Shown here: piece after piece, positions 27,836-37,059 of the stretch
Numbering within the stretch: the stretch's first letter is position 1
Layout of the letters: the number at the start of each line of letters is the position of its first letter
NCBI RefSeq assembly: GCF_014843845.1
Contig: NZ_JHQS01000015.1
Location: 248,001-312,000, forward strand
DNA from: Mesorhizobium amorphae
Lineage (GTDB): Bacteria; Pseudomonadota; Alphaproteobacteria; Rhizobiales; Rhizobiaceae
DNA: 64,000 nt
Direction of reading: 5' to 3'
Made by a program: the position numbers and the translations under genes
Notes under the pieces: model-generated
Database searches by the model: none
Seen by the model: only the letters and a program-made list of their open reading frames with translations
What the model was told of the DNA's origin: nothing

Positions 27836-28456
27836 ATGCAACACCTTCTTCTGGTCTGGGCCGCCTATATCGTCGCTGCGGGCAGTCCGGGCCCAAGTAC
27901 CATGAGGATCATGGGCGTCGCCATGCGGCAGGGCCGTCAGGCTGGCCTGGCCATGTCCGCCGGCGTCGTGACCGGCTCGATCTTCTGGGGGCTGATGGCA
28001 GCTACCGGTATCTCGGCTTTGCTGACTCAATGTGCCCATGCTCTCATTCTGCTGAAGATATTTGGCGGGCTGTACCTGATCTACCTCGCGGTCAAGGCGG
28101 GTAAGGCGGCGCTGACGCCGGAGCGCGCCGTTGCTTCTGGTGCAAAGAACGGCCAGTCGCGCCATTGGGACCTCTACAGACGAGGCCTGCTCATGCACCT
28201 CAGCAACCCTAAATCTATCCTCGCATGGATCGCCCTTGTGACCCTCGGCCTGGGGCCGAACGCGTCCTGGCAGACGGTTGCCATCATCCTGGCAGGCTGC
28301 GCGGTTCTGAGCGTCAGCATCTTCTGCGGTTACGCCATCGTGTTCTCAACCGCGCCGATGGTCCGCTTCTATTCAAAGGCGCGGCGCTCGATCGAAGGCA
28401 CGCTGGCGATCATCTTCGCCTACGCCGGCGTCAGGCTCTTGTTCGCCCGGATATGA
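27836..28456 (+). CDS. LysE/RhtB-family amino-acid exporter
   Basis: A 206-residue inner-membrane protein with about six hydrophobic segments, opening MQHLLLVWAAYIVAAGSPGPSTMRIMGVAMRQG, where SPGPS is the family hallmark. A FGGLYLIYLAVKAGKAAL helix and a cytoplasmic loop with GLLMHLSNPKSILAWIALV also fit LysE/RhtB. It is transcribed with the PLP lyase gene upstream (3-base gap) and so presumably controlled by the XRE-cupin regulator. Homologues export Lys, homoserine/threonine or cysteine pathway metabolites; the cargo here is probably tied to the lyase. Confidence 0.9.
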   Translation: MQHLLLVWAAYIVAAGSPGPSTMRIMGVAMRQGRQAGLAMSAGVVTGSIFWGLMAATGISALLTQCAHALILLKIFGGLYLIYLAVKAGKAALTPERAVASGAKNGQSRHWDLYRRGLLMHLSNPKSILAWIALVTLGLGPNASWQTVAIILAGCAVLSVSIFCGYAIVFSTAPMVRFYSKARRSIEGTLAIIFAYAGVRLLFARI

Positions 28457-28810
28457 TGCTTCCCTCGAAGACTATTGCAGTTCCACCGGGTGGCCGATCT
28501 CTGGACAACTTGTCAGGTGAAACGGCCGATCAACCGAGCGCTCCTGGGCGTCGCTCAAGCTGCCGCGAACGACAGGGTTGGGGTCGGAAGCGGCCCAAGC
28601 AAACTCTGCATGATAGGCCGAACTAAGAACAGCAGCTTACCGCGGAGCGTTCCCCAAAACCGGACGTTCCGAACACGGCCCGACTGCGGTCATTCGAGAA
28701 ATGGCGGTGGACGACCGTTTTCTGGCGCAACCTGCGCATTCTGGCTATTGAGCCGAACGGCAACTTCCCACCCATCCCGGCCATTGGACCCTGACGGTTG
28801 AGTTTTGACC
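28457..28810. other. 354-bp gap without gene
   Basis: Noncoding by eye. Short frames on both strands lack starts and recognisable sequence. It lies between the LysE gene and the convergent PAP2 gene and marks the right border of the accessory stretch. No clear hairpin terminator was found for either gene. Confidence 0.4.
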
Positions 28811-29671
28811 CTAAGGCCGGTCCGCGGCGACGCGATCTTCGCTTTGTCTGGACGCCACCCTCCCGTTCCCTGCCCCATAGCCTGCGAGCCGAAAGGTCGC
28901 CTTGCGGACGGGCAGCTTCGCCGAGGTCCGGCGGAAGATGAAGCCGAGCCGGGCGAAGACAAGTCCGCACAGGATCGCGCTGGCGCAGCCGAGGCCAAAG
29001 CCGGCGACGGTGTCGCTGGGATAATGCGCGCCGACGAAGACCCGCGTCGACGAGATGCACGCAGTGATCGCCAGCGCGATGTACCAGCGCCTCGGAAACA
29101 GCAGCAGCGCGACGCCGAAGACGGCGCCCATGGTGGTGGCGTGGCCGGAGGGAAAACCGGCAAAGCGCGCATCAAAAGCGAAAGGATGCAGCGACAACAC
29201 CCCGAAATCGTCGAAATAGCGCGGACGCGCCCGCCCGATGCCGTATTTGAGCAGATTGACGGCGATGCCCGAGAGGCCGACCGCGCCGAGCACCAGGAAG
29301 GCAAAGCAGGTCCAGTTGTAGACGAGCATTCGCGCGCGGCGCGAAAGGCTTCGCCAGTCGGTCAGGTTGGCGGCGACAAGACAGAGGGCGGCCGGAATGA
29401 GATACCAGCCGCCCAGGCCGAAATCGGTGAAAAACTCGGTGAAGCGCGCAAGACCGGGAGGCCATTCCCCCCAACGCGTCCCGGCTGCGTGGTCAAGGCG
29501 AAAGAAGACCGCTGCCGTGAGCAGGATCCAGGCGAGCAGCCAGACAGGCCAGGCTATGCGTGGATAATCGGGTTTGCGCACGGCAAAGCGCCTTCGCACG
29601 ATCCGCATCGTGTCGAGGAAGTTGCCGAGAGACCGGCGGAACACCGCAGGCGGGGTCATCGTCGTGTTCAC
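28811..29671 (-). CDS. PAP2-family membrane phosphatase
   Basis: A 286-residue integral membrane phosphatase with the three PAP2 motifs: KYGIGRARPRYFD (KxxxxxxRP), FPSGHATTMG (PSGH) and STRVFVGAHYPSDTVAG (SRxxxxxHxxxD, with Ser-Thr before Arg). About six hydrophobic segments surround them and place the active site on the periplasmic side. It overlaps the ArnT-like glycosyltransferase gene by 4 bases, so the pair is translationally coupled. Likely substrates are lipid phosphates such as undecaprenyl pyrophosphate, lipid A phosphate (LpxE-like) or phosphatidylglycerol phosphate. The coupling to a lipid-A-type glycosyltransferase favours an envelope lipid. Confidence 0.9.
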   Translation of the reverse strand: MNTTMTPPAVFRRSLGNFLDTMRIVRRRFAVRKPDYPRIAWPVWLLAWILLTAAVFFRLDHAAGTRWGEWPPGLARFTEFFTDFGLGGWYLIPAALCLVAANLTDWRSLSRRARMLVYNWTCFAFLVLGAVGLSGIAVNLLKYGIGRARPRYFDDFGVLSLHPFAFDARFAGFPSGHATTMGAVFGVALLLFPRRWYIALAITACISSTRVFVGAHYPSDTVAGFGLGCASAILCGLVFARLGFIFRRTSAKLPVRKATFRLAGYGAGNGRVASRQSEDRVAADRP

Positions 29672-31311
29672 TTGTCCACCCGGTAGAGGCCGAGCGACAG
29701 CTTGTCCCCTGACGAGTAGTTGAGGCCGTCGATCTCAGCCAGCCGGCGCGCGGATTTGCCTTGCCCGGCCAGCGCGTCGTTCAGCTTCTTCTCATCCGCG
29801 ACCGGCGCCAGTCCCAGCGCGCAGGCGGGGTCGTCGAGCAGGTGCTTTGCGACGCCGTCGACATCGGTCAGGATCGTCTTCGTGCCGACCAGGAAGACCA
29901 GGCTCGGCTCATGATACGGCGCGGAGGCGAGCACGCTCGTCTCGCACGGGCGGTTCGCATCGACTGCAGCCTTGATCGCCGGGCTCAGCCAGATCGGTTT
30001 CAAGGACGGCGCGATGACACCGAACAGCAGGGAGAAGGTGATGCCGGCGCAGACCGCGATGGCGCCGATGCGGGCGAGCGGCACCTGCAATTGGCGCGGG
30101 AAGGCCAGATAGCCGGCGCCGAGCGCGGCAAGCGCGGCAGGCAAGCTCCACCGGGAAAATGTCCCGGCCAGATAAAGCGGCGCGCCGATGCAGACGACAG
30201 CTAGGCCTATGGAGACCACGACAAGGCCGAAAGCGGTCGACCACCACAGCCAGGACTGCCAGCGGCGGAGCGGTGCATTGGCCTCCTCGGCCGGCAAGGT
30301 GAGCAGCCAGCCGATCAGCAGCGCCATGCCGGGATAGGCCGGCATGACATAATGCGGCAGCTTGGTCGGGATCAGCTCGAACACCAGCCAGAACGGGATG
30401 TACCAGGCGAGGCAGAAGCGCAGGCGCGGATCGTCCCAGAAGCGGTTGATGGCTTGCAGCCCGGCGCCGACCGCGATCAGGCCGAAGGGCCACATGAACA
30501 GCGAATAGGTGAGCATGTAGAAGCCGGGCGGCAGGCCATGCGATTCCTCGCCCTGCGCGACCTTGGCAATCATGTCCTTGCCGACGGCTTCCTGCAGGAA
30601 GGCGCCACCGCTCTTCCAGGTAATGAGGATGACCCAGGGCAGCACGATCAGCAGGACCAGCGCGACACCGCGCACAAGCTTCAGCTTCAACAACCAGCGC
30701 CAGTCGCGCTCGAAGGCGAACAGCGCGGCGACCGTCAGGACCGAAAGGAGCGGGCTCACGGGACCTTTGATGAGGATTCCCGTGCCCTGGGCGATCCAGA
30801 AGACCCACGGCAGATGGCCGGCAACCGGCTCGTTGCGGCGCGATGCCAGATAAATCTGCGCCAGCGCGCCCTGCGCCGCCACGCAGCAGGCCAGGAGCAT
30901 GGCGTCTGTCTTGGCATCACGGCCCTCGAAGGCGGTGGCGAAGATCGCCGCCATCATCAGGCCGGCGGCGAGACCGGCCTTGACGCCGAAGAGTTTCGTG
31001 CCCGTCCAGGCGATGCCGACGACGGCGATGGCGATGCCGAGGGCAGACACCAGGCGATAGACCCAGATCGGGGCTTCGGCCCCCTGCCCGCTCAGCGCGA
31101 CCGCCGCCGATTGCAGCCAGTAGATGCCGATCGGCTTCTTGTAGCGGGAGACATCCTGAAAACGGATGTCGACATAGTCGCCGGTCTCGACCATCTGCTT
31201 GGTGGCCTGGACGAAGCGTGACTCGTCGCGATCGACGGGCGGAAGGGTCATCAGCCCACTGAGCGTCATCAGCAGGCTGAACAGAAAGAGGATGAGGTAG
31301 TTCCTGTTCAT
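29668..31311 (-). CDS. GT39/ArnT-like membrane glycosyltransferase
   Basis: A 547-residue polytopic GT-C fold glycosyltransferase. The first periplasmic loop carries the catalytic acidic motif PPVDRDESRFVQATKQM, followed by YKKPIGIYWLQSAAVAL (typical of ArnT) and KTDAMLLACCVAAQ. A later ELIPTKLPHYVMPAYPGMALLIGW block is also characteristic. The C-terminal ~150 residues are a soluble periplasmic domain. Such enzymes transfer a sugar from an undecaprenyl-phosphate carrier to lipid A or a protein. The donor cannot be specified; no arnBCDE-type genes are present in the window. Confidence 0.88.
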   Translation of the reverse strand: MNRNYLILFLFSLLMTLSGLMTLPPVDRDESRFVQATKQMVETGDYVDIRFQDVSRYKKPIGIYWLQSAAVALSGQGAEAPIWVYRLVSALGIAIAVVGIAWTGTKLFGVKAGLAAGLMMAAIFATAFEGRDAKTDAMLLACCVAAQGALAQIYLASRRNEPVAGHLPWVFWIAQGTGILIKGPVSPLLSVLTVAALFAFERDWRWLLKLKLVRGVALVLLIVLPWVILITWKSGGAFLQEAVGKDMIAKVAQGEESHGLPPGFYMLTYSLFMWPFGLIAVGAGLQAINRFWDDPRLRFCLAWYIPFWLVFELIPTKLPHYVMPAYPGMALLIGWLLTLPAEEANAPLRRWQSWLWWSTAFGLVVVSIGLAVVCIGAPLYLAGTFSRWSLPAALAALGAGYLAFPRQLQVPLARIGAIAVCAGITFSLLFGVIAPSLKPIWLSPAIKAAVDANRPCETSVLASAPYHEPSLVFLVGTKTILTDVDGVAKHLLDDPACALGLAPVADEKKLNDALAGQGKSARRLAEIDGLNYSSGDKLSLGLYRVDK

Positions 31312-31455
31312 GTGCGGGAGGCCGGATTCCTGACTTGATCTGCGTGGCGGTCGATTGGCCTCGTCGCGGCGCCTCGGGCGAAGCCGTTGCGCGGCGCCTC
31401 ATTACGCCAGCCAAAACGATGAGGCAAGGATTCGCAAATGGCATCCGCGCGGGCC

Positions 31456-31545
31456 GCAAAACCGGATTCCACTTTTGCTAATCGCGCTTGCCGGCTGAAG
31501 CGCGATCAGACGCAAAACCGGATTCCACTTTTGCTGATCGCGCTT
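31456..31545. repeat. Two near-identical 34-bp repeats, 56-bp period
   Basis: Copies at 31456-31489 and 31512-31545 differ by one base. Each starts GCAAAACCGGATTCCACTTT and ends ATCGCGCTT. The spacer contains GCGCGATCAG, the inverse of the repeat end, so the unit can fold. They fill the middle of the 302-bp gap between the GT39 gene and tyrS, and no other gene is seen in that gap. Related sequences are common between genes in Mesorhizobium. Confidence 0.6.
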
Positions 31546-31613
31546 GGATGCTAAACGCCCGCGTTCATATCACGCCAGCGCCGCAGCGGCCTGGCGCTTT
31601 CGGGAAAGCTAAA

Positions 31614-32867
31614 ATGTCCGCCTTCAAATCCGATTTCCTGCGCACGATGAGCGAGCGCGGCTTCATCCACCAGACGTCGGATGATGCAGGCCTCGACCAG
31701 CTTTTCGTCAAGGAAACGGTGAGCGCCTATATCGGCTTCGACGCGACCGCCAAAAGCCTGCATGCCGGATCGCTGATCCAGATCATGATGCTGCACTGGC
31801 TGCAGCAGACCGGCCACCGGCCGATCGCGCTTATGGGCGGCGGCACCTCGATGATCGGCGACCCGTCCTTCAAGGACGAGGCGCGCAAGCTCCTGACGCC
31901 GCAGGATATCGAGGACAATCTCGCCGGCATCCGCCGCAACTTCGCGCCCTACCTCAAATTCGGCAGCGGTGCGCACGACGCCGTCATGGTCAACAACGCC
32001 GACTGGCTGATGGAGATCAACTACGTCAACTTCCTGCGCGATGTCGGCCGGCATTTTTCCGTCAACCGCATGCTGGCTTTCGATTCCGTCAAGCTCAGGC
32101 TCGACCGCGAGCAGTCGCTGTCGTTTCTCGAATTCAACTACATGATCCTGCAGGCCTACGATTTCGTCGAGCTCTACAAGCGCGTCGGCTGCCGGCTGCA
32201 GATGGGCGGCTCCGACCAGTGGGGCAACATCGTCAACGGCATCGATCTGGGACATCGCATGGAAGGCGCGCAGCTCTATGCGCTGACCACGCCGCTGCTC
32301 ACCACGTCGTCGGGCGCCAAGATGGGCAAGTCGGCCTCGGGCGCCGTCTGGCTCGATGCCGAGATGCTGTCGCCCTACGAGTTCTGGCAATACTGGCGCA
32401 ACACCGAGGACGCCGATGTCGGCCGCTTCCTGAAGCTCTATACGACGCTGCCGCTCGACGAGGTGGCGCGGCTCCAACAACTCGACGGCTCGGAGATCAA
32501 CGAGGCGAAGAAGATCCTCGCCACCGAGATCACCGCCATGCTGCATGGCCGCGATGCTGCGGACACGGCGAGCGAAACCGCCCGCAAGACCTTCGAGGAA
32601 GGCGCGCTCGCCGACACATTGCCGAGCGTGGACGTGGACAGAGCGGCGCTGGAAGCCGGCGTCGGCATATTGTCGCTGCTGGTCACCGCCGGGCTCGCGA
32701 CCTCCAACGGCGAGGCGCGGCGGCACATCCAGGGCGGCGCCGTGCGCCTCAACGACCAGCCGGTCTCGGACGACCGTCGCACGGTGACGCTTCAGGATTT
32801 GAGTCCGGAAAACGTCATAAAGCTTTCACTTGGCAAGAAAAAACACGTCCTGGCGCGGCCGGCCTGA
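31614..32867 (+). CDS. tyrS: Tyrosyl-tRNA synthetase
   Basis: A class I synthetase that charges tRNA-Tyr. The 417-residue length is normal. The HIGH-equivalent is in [14 protein letters not shown] (near residue 50), the KMSKS-equivalent is [16 protein letters not shown], and the tyrosine pocket includes [13 protein letters not shown] and [13 protein letters not shown]-terminal S4 RNA-binding domain spans ~350-417 ([19 protein letters not shown]). ATG 31614 begins [20 protein letters not shown], the family start; upstream in-frame codons run through noncoding repeats. Confidence 0.97.
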   Translation: MSAFKSDFLRTMSERGFIHQTSDDAGLDQLFVKETVSAYIGFDATAKSLHAGSLIQIMMLHWLQQTGHRPIALMGGGTSMIGDPSFKDEARKLLTPQDIEDNLAGIRRNFAPYLKFGSGAHDAVMVNNADWLMEINYVNFLRDVGRHFSVNRMLAFDSVKLRLDREQSLSFLEFNYMILQAYDFVELYKRVGCRLQMGGSDQWGNIVNGIDLGHRMEGAQLYALTTPLLTTSSGAKMGKSASGAVWLDAEMLSPYEFWQYWRNTEDADVGRFLKLYTTLPLDEVARLQQLDGSEINEAKKILATEITAMLHGRDAADTASETARKTFEEGALADTLPSVDVDRAALEAGVGILSLLVTAGLATSNGEARRHIQGGAVRLNDQPVSDDRRTVTLQDLSPENVIKLSLGKKKHVLARPA

Positions 32868-32999
32868 CGGGCAACGGCCTGAAGCGATCAACTGCCGGCC
32901 GAAACAAAGCTCGGTCGTAGCGACATTTGGTAGAAACACGCGTCTTGCTACTTCCTGCCGCCGAAATGCGATCAGATCGCGGTGCAGGAGGCGTGTTGC

Positions 33000-33539
33000 T
33001 TGGATCAGCTGGCTATTGTCGTTCGTCGCGCGACGGAGTGGGATCAGCAAGCCATTCGCGCGTTGGTGCGTTCCGAGCGTCTGAACCCAACCGACCTCAA
33101 TTGGCCGAACTTCCTGGTTGCGATAACAGGAGGCCGCATCATCGGTGCGGTGCAGATGCGCAAACATACCGACGGCTCGCGCGAACTCGGATCGCTCGTC
33201 GTGGCCAAGGAGGCGCGAGGCCGTGGGATCGCTTCGCGGTTGATCGATACGCTGCTTGCCGACGATCGGGAGCCCGTCTGGGTGATCACAGCCGCGCCCA
33301 ATGCCGGCGCCTATTCACGATGGGGCTTTGAGCAAATCGAGACGCGGGCGGCGCCTGCGAAGGTGCGACGCAACCATCTGATGGGAAGCCTGGCGCGCAT
33401 CATCTCCTTCGTCATGCGGCGACCGATGCGGCGGCTGGTGATTCTTGAACGTCGTCCGGCAGGGGAATGGACACCATCGCGGACGTCGGTATCGGGCCAT
33501 GGTCGTGAATACGGCCGGGGCGAACGAGTATCCGCCTAA
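33000..33539 (+). CDS. GNAT-family N-acetyltransferase
   Basis: A 179-residue acetyltransferase with acetyl-CoA loop VVAKEARGRGIASRLIDTLLAD (near residue 75) and a core GGRIIGAVQMRKHTDGSRELGSLVV. The start is read as TTG 33000 because a perfect AGGAGG ribosome site lies at 32986-32991, 8 bases before it; a GTG at 32982 would put that site inside the gene. The last ~30 residues are polar and unconserved. The substrate is unknown. It stands alone between tyrS and the convergent AsmA-like gene. Confidence 0.82.
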   Translation: MDQLAIVVRRATEWDQQAIRALVRSERLNPTDLNWPNFLVAITGGRIIGAVQMRKHTDGSRELGSLVVAKEARGRGIASRLIDTLLADDREPVWVITAAPNAGAYSRWGFEQIETRAAPAKVRRNHLMGSLARIISFVMRRPMRRLVILERRPAGEWTPSRTSVSGHGREYGRGERVSA

Positions 33540-33576
33540 AATCGAATTCGGTCGCTCACACTGATTGGGTTTGACC

Positions 33577-36500
33577 TCAGCGGTACTCGAAGATCGACCT
33601 GAATATGCCAGGCGCGATCACCGACAGCGGGTTGATGTCCAGAACCGGCTTGTTGGCGTTGCCCTTGAGCCGGTAGGTGACGCCGATCAGGCCGCGGTCC
33701 CTGCCATTGCCGAGCAGCGGGCCGAACAGCGGCAGTTCGCCGAAGATGCGGTTGAGGCCGTAGACCGGCATGAAGGTGCCGGTCATGTCCATATTGTTGC
33801 TCTGGTCATAGAGCGTGCCCTGGAAGGTGGTGCCGATGCGCGGGCCGCGCAGCACGCCGTTCGCCAGTTTCAGATAGCCGGCGCCCTTGTCGATCTCGGC
33901 GAAGCCGCGCTCGAACTTGACCCGCGACGTATCGATGTCGGCCTTGACCGCCTGGCTCAAATTGCGGCTGTCACCGGCCGGTGTCGTCGACACGATCGAG
34001 GCAAGCTTCGGCTCGTTGACGATGAAGAAGTTGCTGGAATCGACCTGGCCCTTCATCGGCCCATCGCTTGTGCCAGCCATCGACAGCGTGATCGAGCCGC
34101 CTTCCATGTGCTCGTAGATGTTGAGGAAGCGCAGGATCGCGCCGGCGTCCGCCGACTTCATGTTGAGCATGCGCTGGCCGTCGCCGGCCGTGTTGCTGAT
34201 GGTGATCGCGGCGCCCGAACTCGCGGTTGCGCTCACCTTCAGCCCGTTCACCCTGGAACCGGCGGCGCTGTAGTCCAGCTTCAAATTGGACAGCACCTCG
34301 TCATGGAATCCGGTCAGGGAATTGACGTCGGCGCTGACCGAAATCGCATCGGAGCCGGTGGTCTTGGTGGCGGTGTCGACGTCGGAAGTGAACTGCTTGA
34401 TCAGCGAGCGGGCGTCGAGTGCCTCGCCGCTGACATCGACCGCGTAGCTCTTGCCCGATCGCTTGACCGACACGGCGACATCGTCGCCCCTGTTCAGCGC
34501 GACCTTGCTGAAGCGGGCCGACGACAGGCCGCCGTTGACCAGCGTCACGTCGCCATCGACGGAAAAACTCTTTCCGTCGAGGTCGAAATCGGACAGCGTC
34601 GTGGTGCTGCCCGACTTCGCCATGACGAAGGTGACTTTGGCCGGAACGCCCGCGCCCTTGCTCCAGCCTGCCCAGGGAATGTCCAGCCTGGCATTGGTGA
34701 GGTCAGCCGAGACGTTCTGGTCGCCGCCCTCGCTCTTGTCGATCGCCACCTTTATGGTTCCCGAAAGCAGCGGCGACAGGCCAGGCATGGCGGCAGCGCG
34801 TATCTTGTCGTCGAGCACCAATGCGACCTTGCGGCTGCGCGGAGGGCCACCGTCCTTGAGCGGTTCGACGAGGTCAAGCTCGGCCGGGATGCCGTTGAGC
34901 CGCGCCTTGGCGGAGATCACCGCCTGATCGGGCCCGACCGTGATCGAACCGTCGGCCTCGGTTACCGTCTGGTCCTCGAACGGCTTGGCGAGCGACAGAT
35001 CCGTGTAGTCGAGCGATACCAGCCAATCGAGTTTCGAGGTGTCGACACCAGACTGCAGCGGAATGTCCGCCTTGACGTGGCCGGTCATTTCGCCGGACAG
35101 GTCCTCCGGCACGAGACCGACATGGCGCATGGCGTTGATCGGCTCGTAGGAAGCGAGCTCGGCGATCGCCGGCGCCTCGCCGGCGACGTCGATATCGAGC
35201 GCGCCGATCACCGGCGGGCGATTGGCTTGCTTGACCGTCAGCGTGCCGTTGCTGGCCGCCACGGTGCGGCCGCTCGGCATGAAGACGCTGCCGGAGGTGA
35301 GCGCGACGTCGACGTCGTTGCCATGGAACGAAACCTCGCCCACGGCATCGCGGATCGGCGGAATGCGGCCGGCGGTGTCGAAGCGCGACCCTTCGATCTG
35401 GAAGCGGCCGAACACCTCATCGGCGGAAAGCGGAACGCCGTTGCCAAGGCGATCCGGCACGACCTGGAATCCCACGCTGGCATTGACGACGCGGCCGCCA
35501 AACAGATTGTTCAGCACCCAGAGGCGGGCGTTGCGGGCGGAGAACCAGGGCCACAATTGCTTGACATGCGAGACCGGCATGTCGTGGACGTTGAGGGAGA
35601 CGGATATGCCCGGCGCCTTGCCGTCGACAAAGGTGACCGCGGCCGTGCCCATGACCTCGCTCGAGCCGCCCGACCGGACCCCGATCTGCTCGGCGAGGAG
35701 CTTGTGGCTTTTGGTCTGATAGACGCCGGCAACGCGCGCGACGAAGTCGAGCGCCGGCTCCGGCGACTCGGAAGGCGCCAAAATCGAACGGTCGCTGGTC
35801 AGGTCGTAGCGGTAGGCCGGCTCTTCGCCCGCCGTGCCGGAGGCCGGCTTCGGTCCGATCGAACCAGCGAAGTCGAAGGTCGAGCGGCCGGTCTTGAGCA
35901 GCAGCCTGTCGACCTGGATCTTGTTCGAGCCGGAGATGAGCGTGGCATTGGCATCGACGTCGGCCGGAAGCAGGCCGCGCGTGCCGAGATCGAGCACGGC
36001 GCCGGCAAGCGACAGGGAAGCCACAAGCCGCGACGCGGTCTCGCCCGCTCCTTCCGATCCCGTCAATTTGAGCGCGACCGTGCCCAGCTTTCCGCCGGTG
36101 GCCGTGGCAGCACCTTTGGCCTCGGCCAACCCGACGCTGGCGTCCAGCGCGCTGACGCGCCGCGCCGCCGGATCGCGCGTGGCCGTGGCGGCGACGGTGA
36201 GCGCCCTGCCGTCGACATCGGCCGTGGCTGACAGCCGCATGCTGCCCCGCCCCGTCTGCAGAACCGAGGCGTCGGCGACGGTGACCCGCTTGACCGAGCC
36301 GGCGTCCGGCAGCACGAACTCGACATTCGAGAGGTCGATCTGGCGCATCGAATCCTCGCGCACCGCGTCGAGCGCGTGGTTGACGTTGGCGAACACCGCG
36401 TCGGCCAGCTTCTCCGGATCGACGAGCCCGTCTTCGTTGCGCAACGCCGCCGTCCAGTCGCCGCCGCCTGACGGCATCGCCGCCGCCACGATGTGCGCGT

Positions 36501-36963
36501 CGGAAATCCTGGCGCTGGTCAGCCGCACCTCGCCCGAAAGCAGCGGGATCAGCCTTATGCCGAAACGTACACGCCCGGCATCGGCCATCGGCTTGCCATC
36601 GGCGGTCTTCAACACGACGTCGCTCACCTGCAAGGCGATGAAGCTCGAGCCATCGAGCGTCAGTCGTGCCGGCCCGACCGCGACATCGACATCGAAGCCG
36701 GCCAGTTTCTCGATTGCCGTCTCGGCCTCGGCCCGAAGCCGTTCGGTGCCGAAGCCCGTCGCGCCGAGCACATAGACGCCGGCCGCGGCCAGCAGCACCA
36801 GCGCGCAAAGGCCGGCAACCAGCCTCCCAAGAATGCGAAAGCCGCGGCCGATCCTGGCGCGGCCAAGCGGCGGCACCTTGCACGCAGATGGAAAAGCCCC
36901 CAGGTCGGTGATCTCGTCACGCCTGAACCTGATCTTCTCGTGCTGCGGTTCTTCCTGATCCAC
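33577..36963 (-). CDS. Large AsmA/YhdP-like envelope protein (DUF3971 type)
   Basis: A 1128-residue inner-membrane-anchored periplasmic protein. The cytoplasmic N-terminus has ~45 polar residues, then one transmembrane helix (GRLVAGLCALVLLAAAGVYVLG), then a long beta-rich domain. It ends with the AsmA-type C-terminus YGLNRIFGELPLFGPLLGNG...NPLSVIAPGIFRSIFEYR. YhdP/TamB/YdbH-like proteins bridge the periplasm and move phospholipids to the outer membrane. GTG 36963 (MDQEEPQHEKIRFRRDE) is preferred because starts further upstream would run into the divergent bcp gene at 37060. A long antisense frame across this gene is not a gene. Confidence 0.85.
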   Translation of the reverse strand: MDQEEPQHEKIRFRRDEITDLGAFPSACKVPPLGRARIGRGFRILGRLVAGLCALVLLAAAGVYVLGATGFGTERLRAEAETAIEKLAGFDVDVAVGPARLTLDGSSFIALQVSDVVLKTADGKPMADAGRVRFGIRLIPLLSGEVRLTSARISDAHIVAAAMPSGGGDWTAALRNEDGLVDPEKLADAVFANVNHALDAVREDSMRQIDLSNVEFVLPDAGSVKRVTVADASVLQTGRGSMRLSATADVDGRALTVAATATRDPAARRVSALDASVGLAEAKGAATATGGKLGTVALKLTGSEGAGETASRLVASLSLAGAVLDLGTRGLLPADVDANATLISGSNKIQVDRLLLKTGRSTFDFAGSIGPKPASGTAGEEPAYRYDLTSDRSILAPSESPEPALDFVARVAGVYQTKSHKLLAEQIGVRSGGSSEVMGTAAVTFVDGKAPGISVSLNVHDMPVSHVKQLWPWFSARNARLWVLNNLFGGRVVNASVGFQVVPDRLGNGVPLSADEVFGRFQIEGSRFDTAGRIPPIRDAVGEVSFHGNDVDVALTSGSVFMPSGRTVAASNGTLTVKQANRPPVIGALDIDVAGEAPAIAELASYEPINAMRHVGLVPEDLSGEMTGHVKADIPLQSGVDTSKLDWLVSLDYTDLSLAKPFEDQTVTEADGSITVGPDQAVISAKARLNGIPAELDLVEPLKDGGPPRSRKVALVLDDKIRAAAMPGLSPLLSGTIKVAIDKSEGGDQNVSADLTNARLDIPWAGWSKGAGVPAKVTFVMAKSGSTTTLSDFDLDGKSFSVDGDVTLVNGGLSSARFSKVALNRGDDVAVSVKRSGKSYAVDVSGEALDARSLIKQFTSDVDTATKTTGSDAISVSADVNSLTGFHDEVLSNLKLDYSAAGSRVNGLKVSATASSGAAITISNTAGDGQRMLNMKSADAGAILRFLNIYEHMEGGSITLSMAGTSDGPMKGQVDSSNFFIVNEPKLASIVSTTPAGDSRNLSQAVKADIDTSRVKFERGFAEIDKGAGYLKLANGVLRGPRIGTTFQGTLYDQSNNMDMTGTFMPVYGLNRIFGELPLFGPLLGNGRDRGLIGVTYRLKGNANKPVLDINPLSVIAPGIFRSIFEYR

Positions 36964-37059
36964 GCAATATTCCGTTGTAGCGAACTCGATCGTGGACGAA
37001 TCCCCGCTCGACACTATATCGATGCGGCTTGGCGCGTAACCGCAAACAAGGGCACCGAT

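Noticed and set aside
31456..31545. Pair of 34-bp repeats as a CRISPR array
   Set aside because: Only two copies with a short spacer, no leader and no cas genes in the window; intergenic repeat is the simpler reading.
33565..36231. 888-codon plus-strand open frame
   Set aside because: It lies wholly antisense to the AsmA/YhdP-like gene, has Arg/Asp/Gly-rich low-complexity translation typical of high-GC mirror frames, and matches no family. The minus strand gives a coherent membrane protein.
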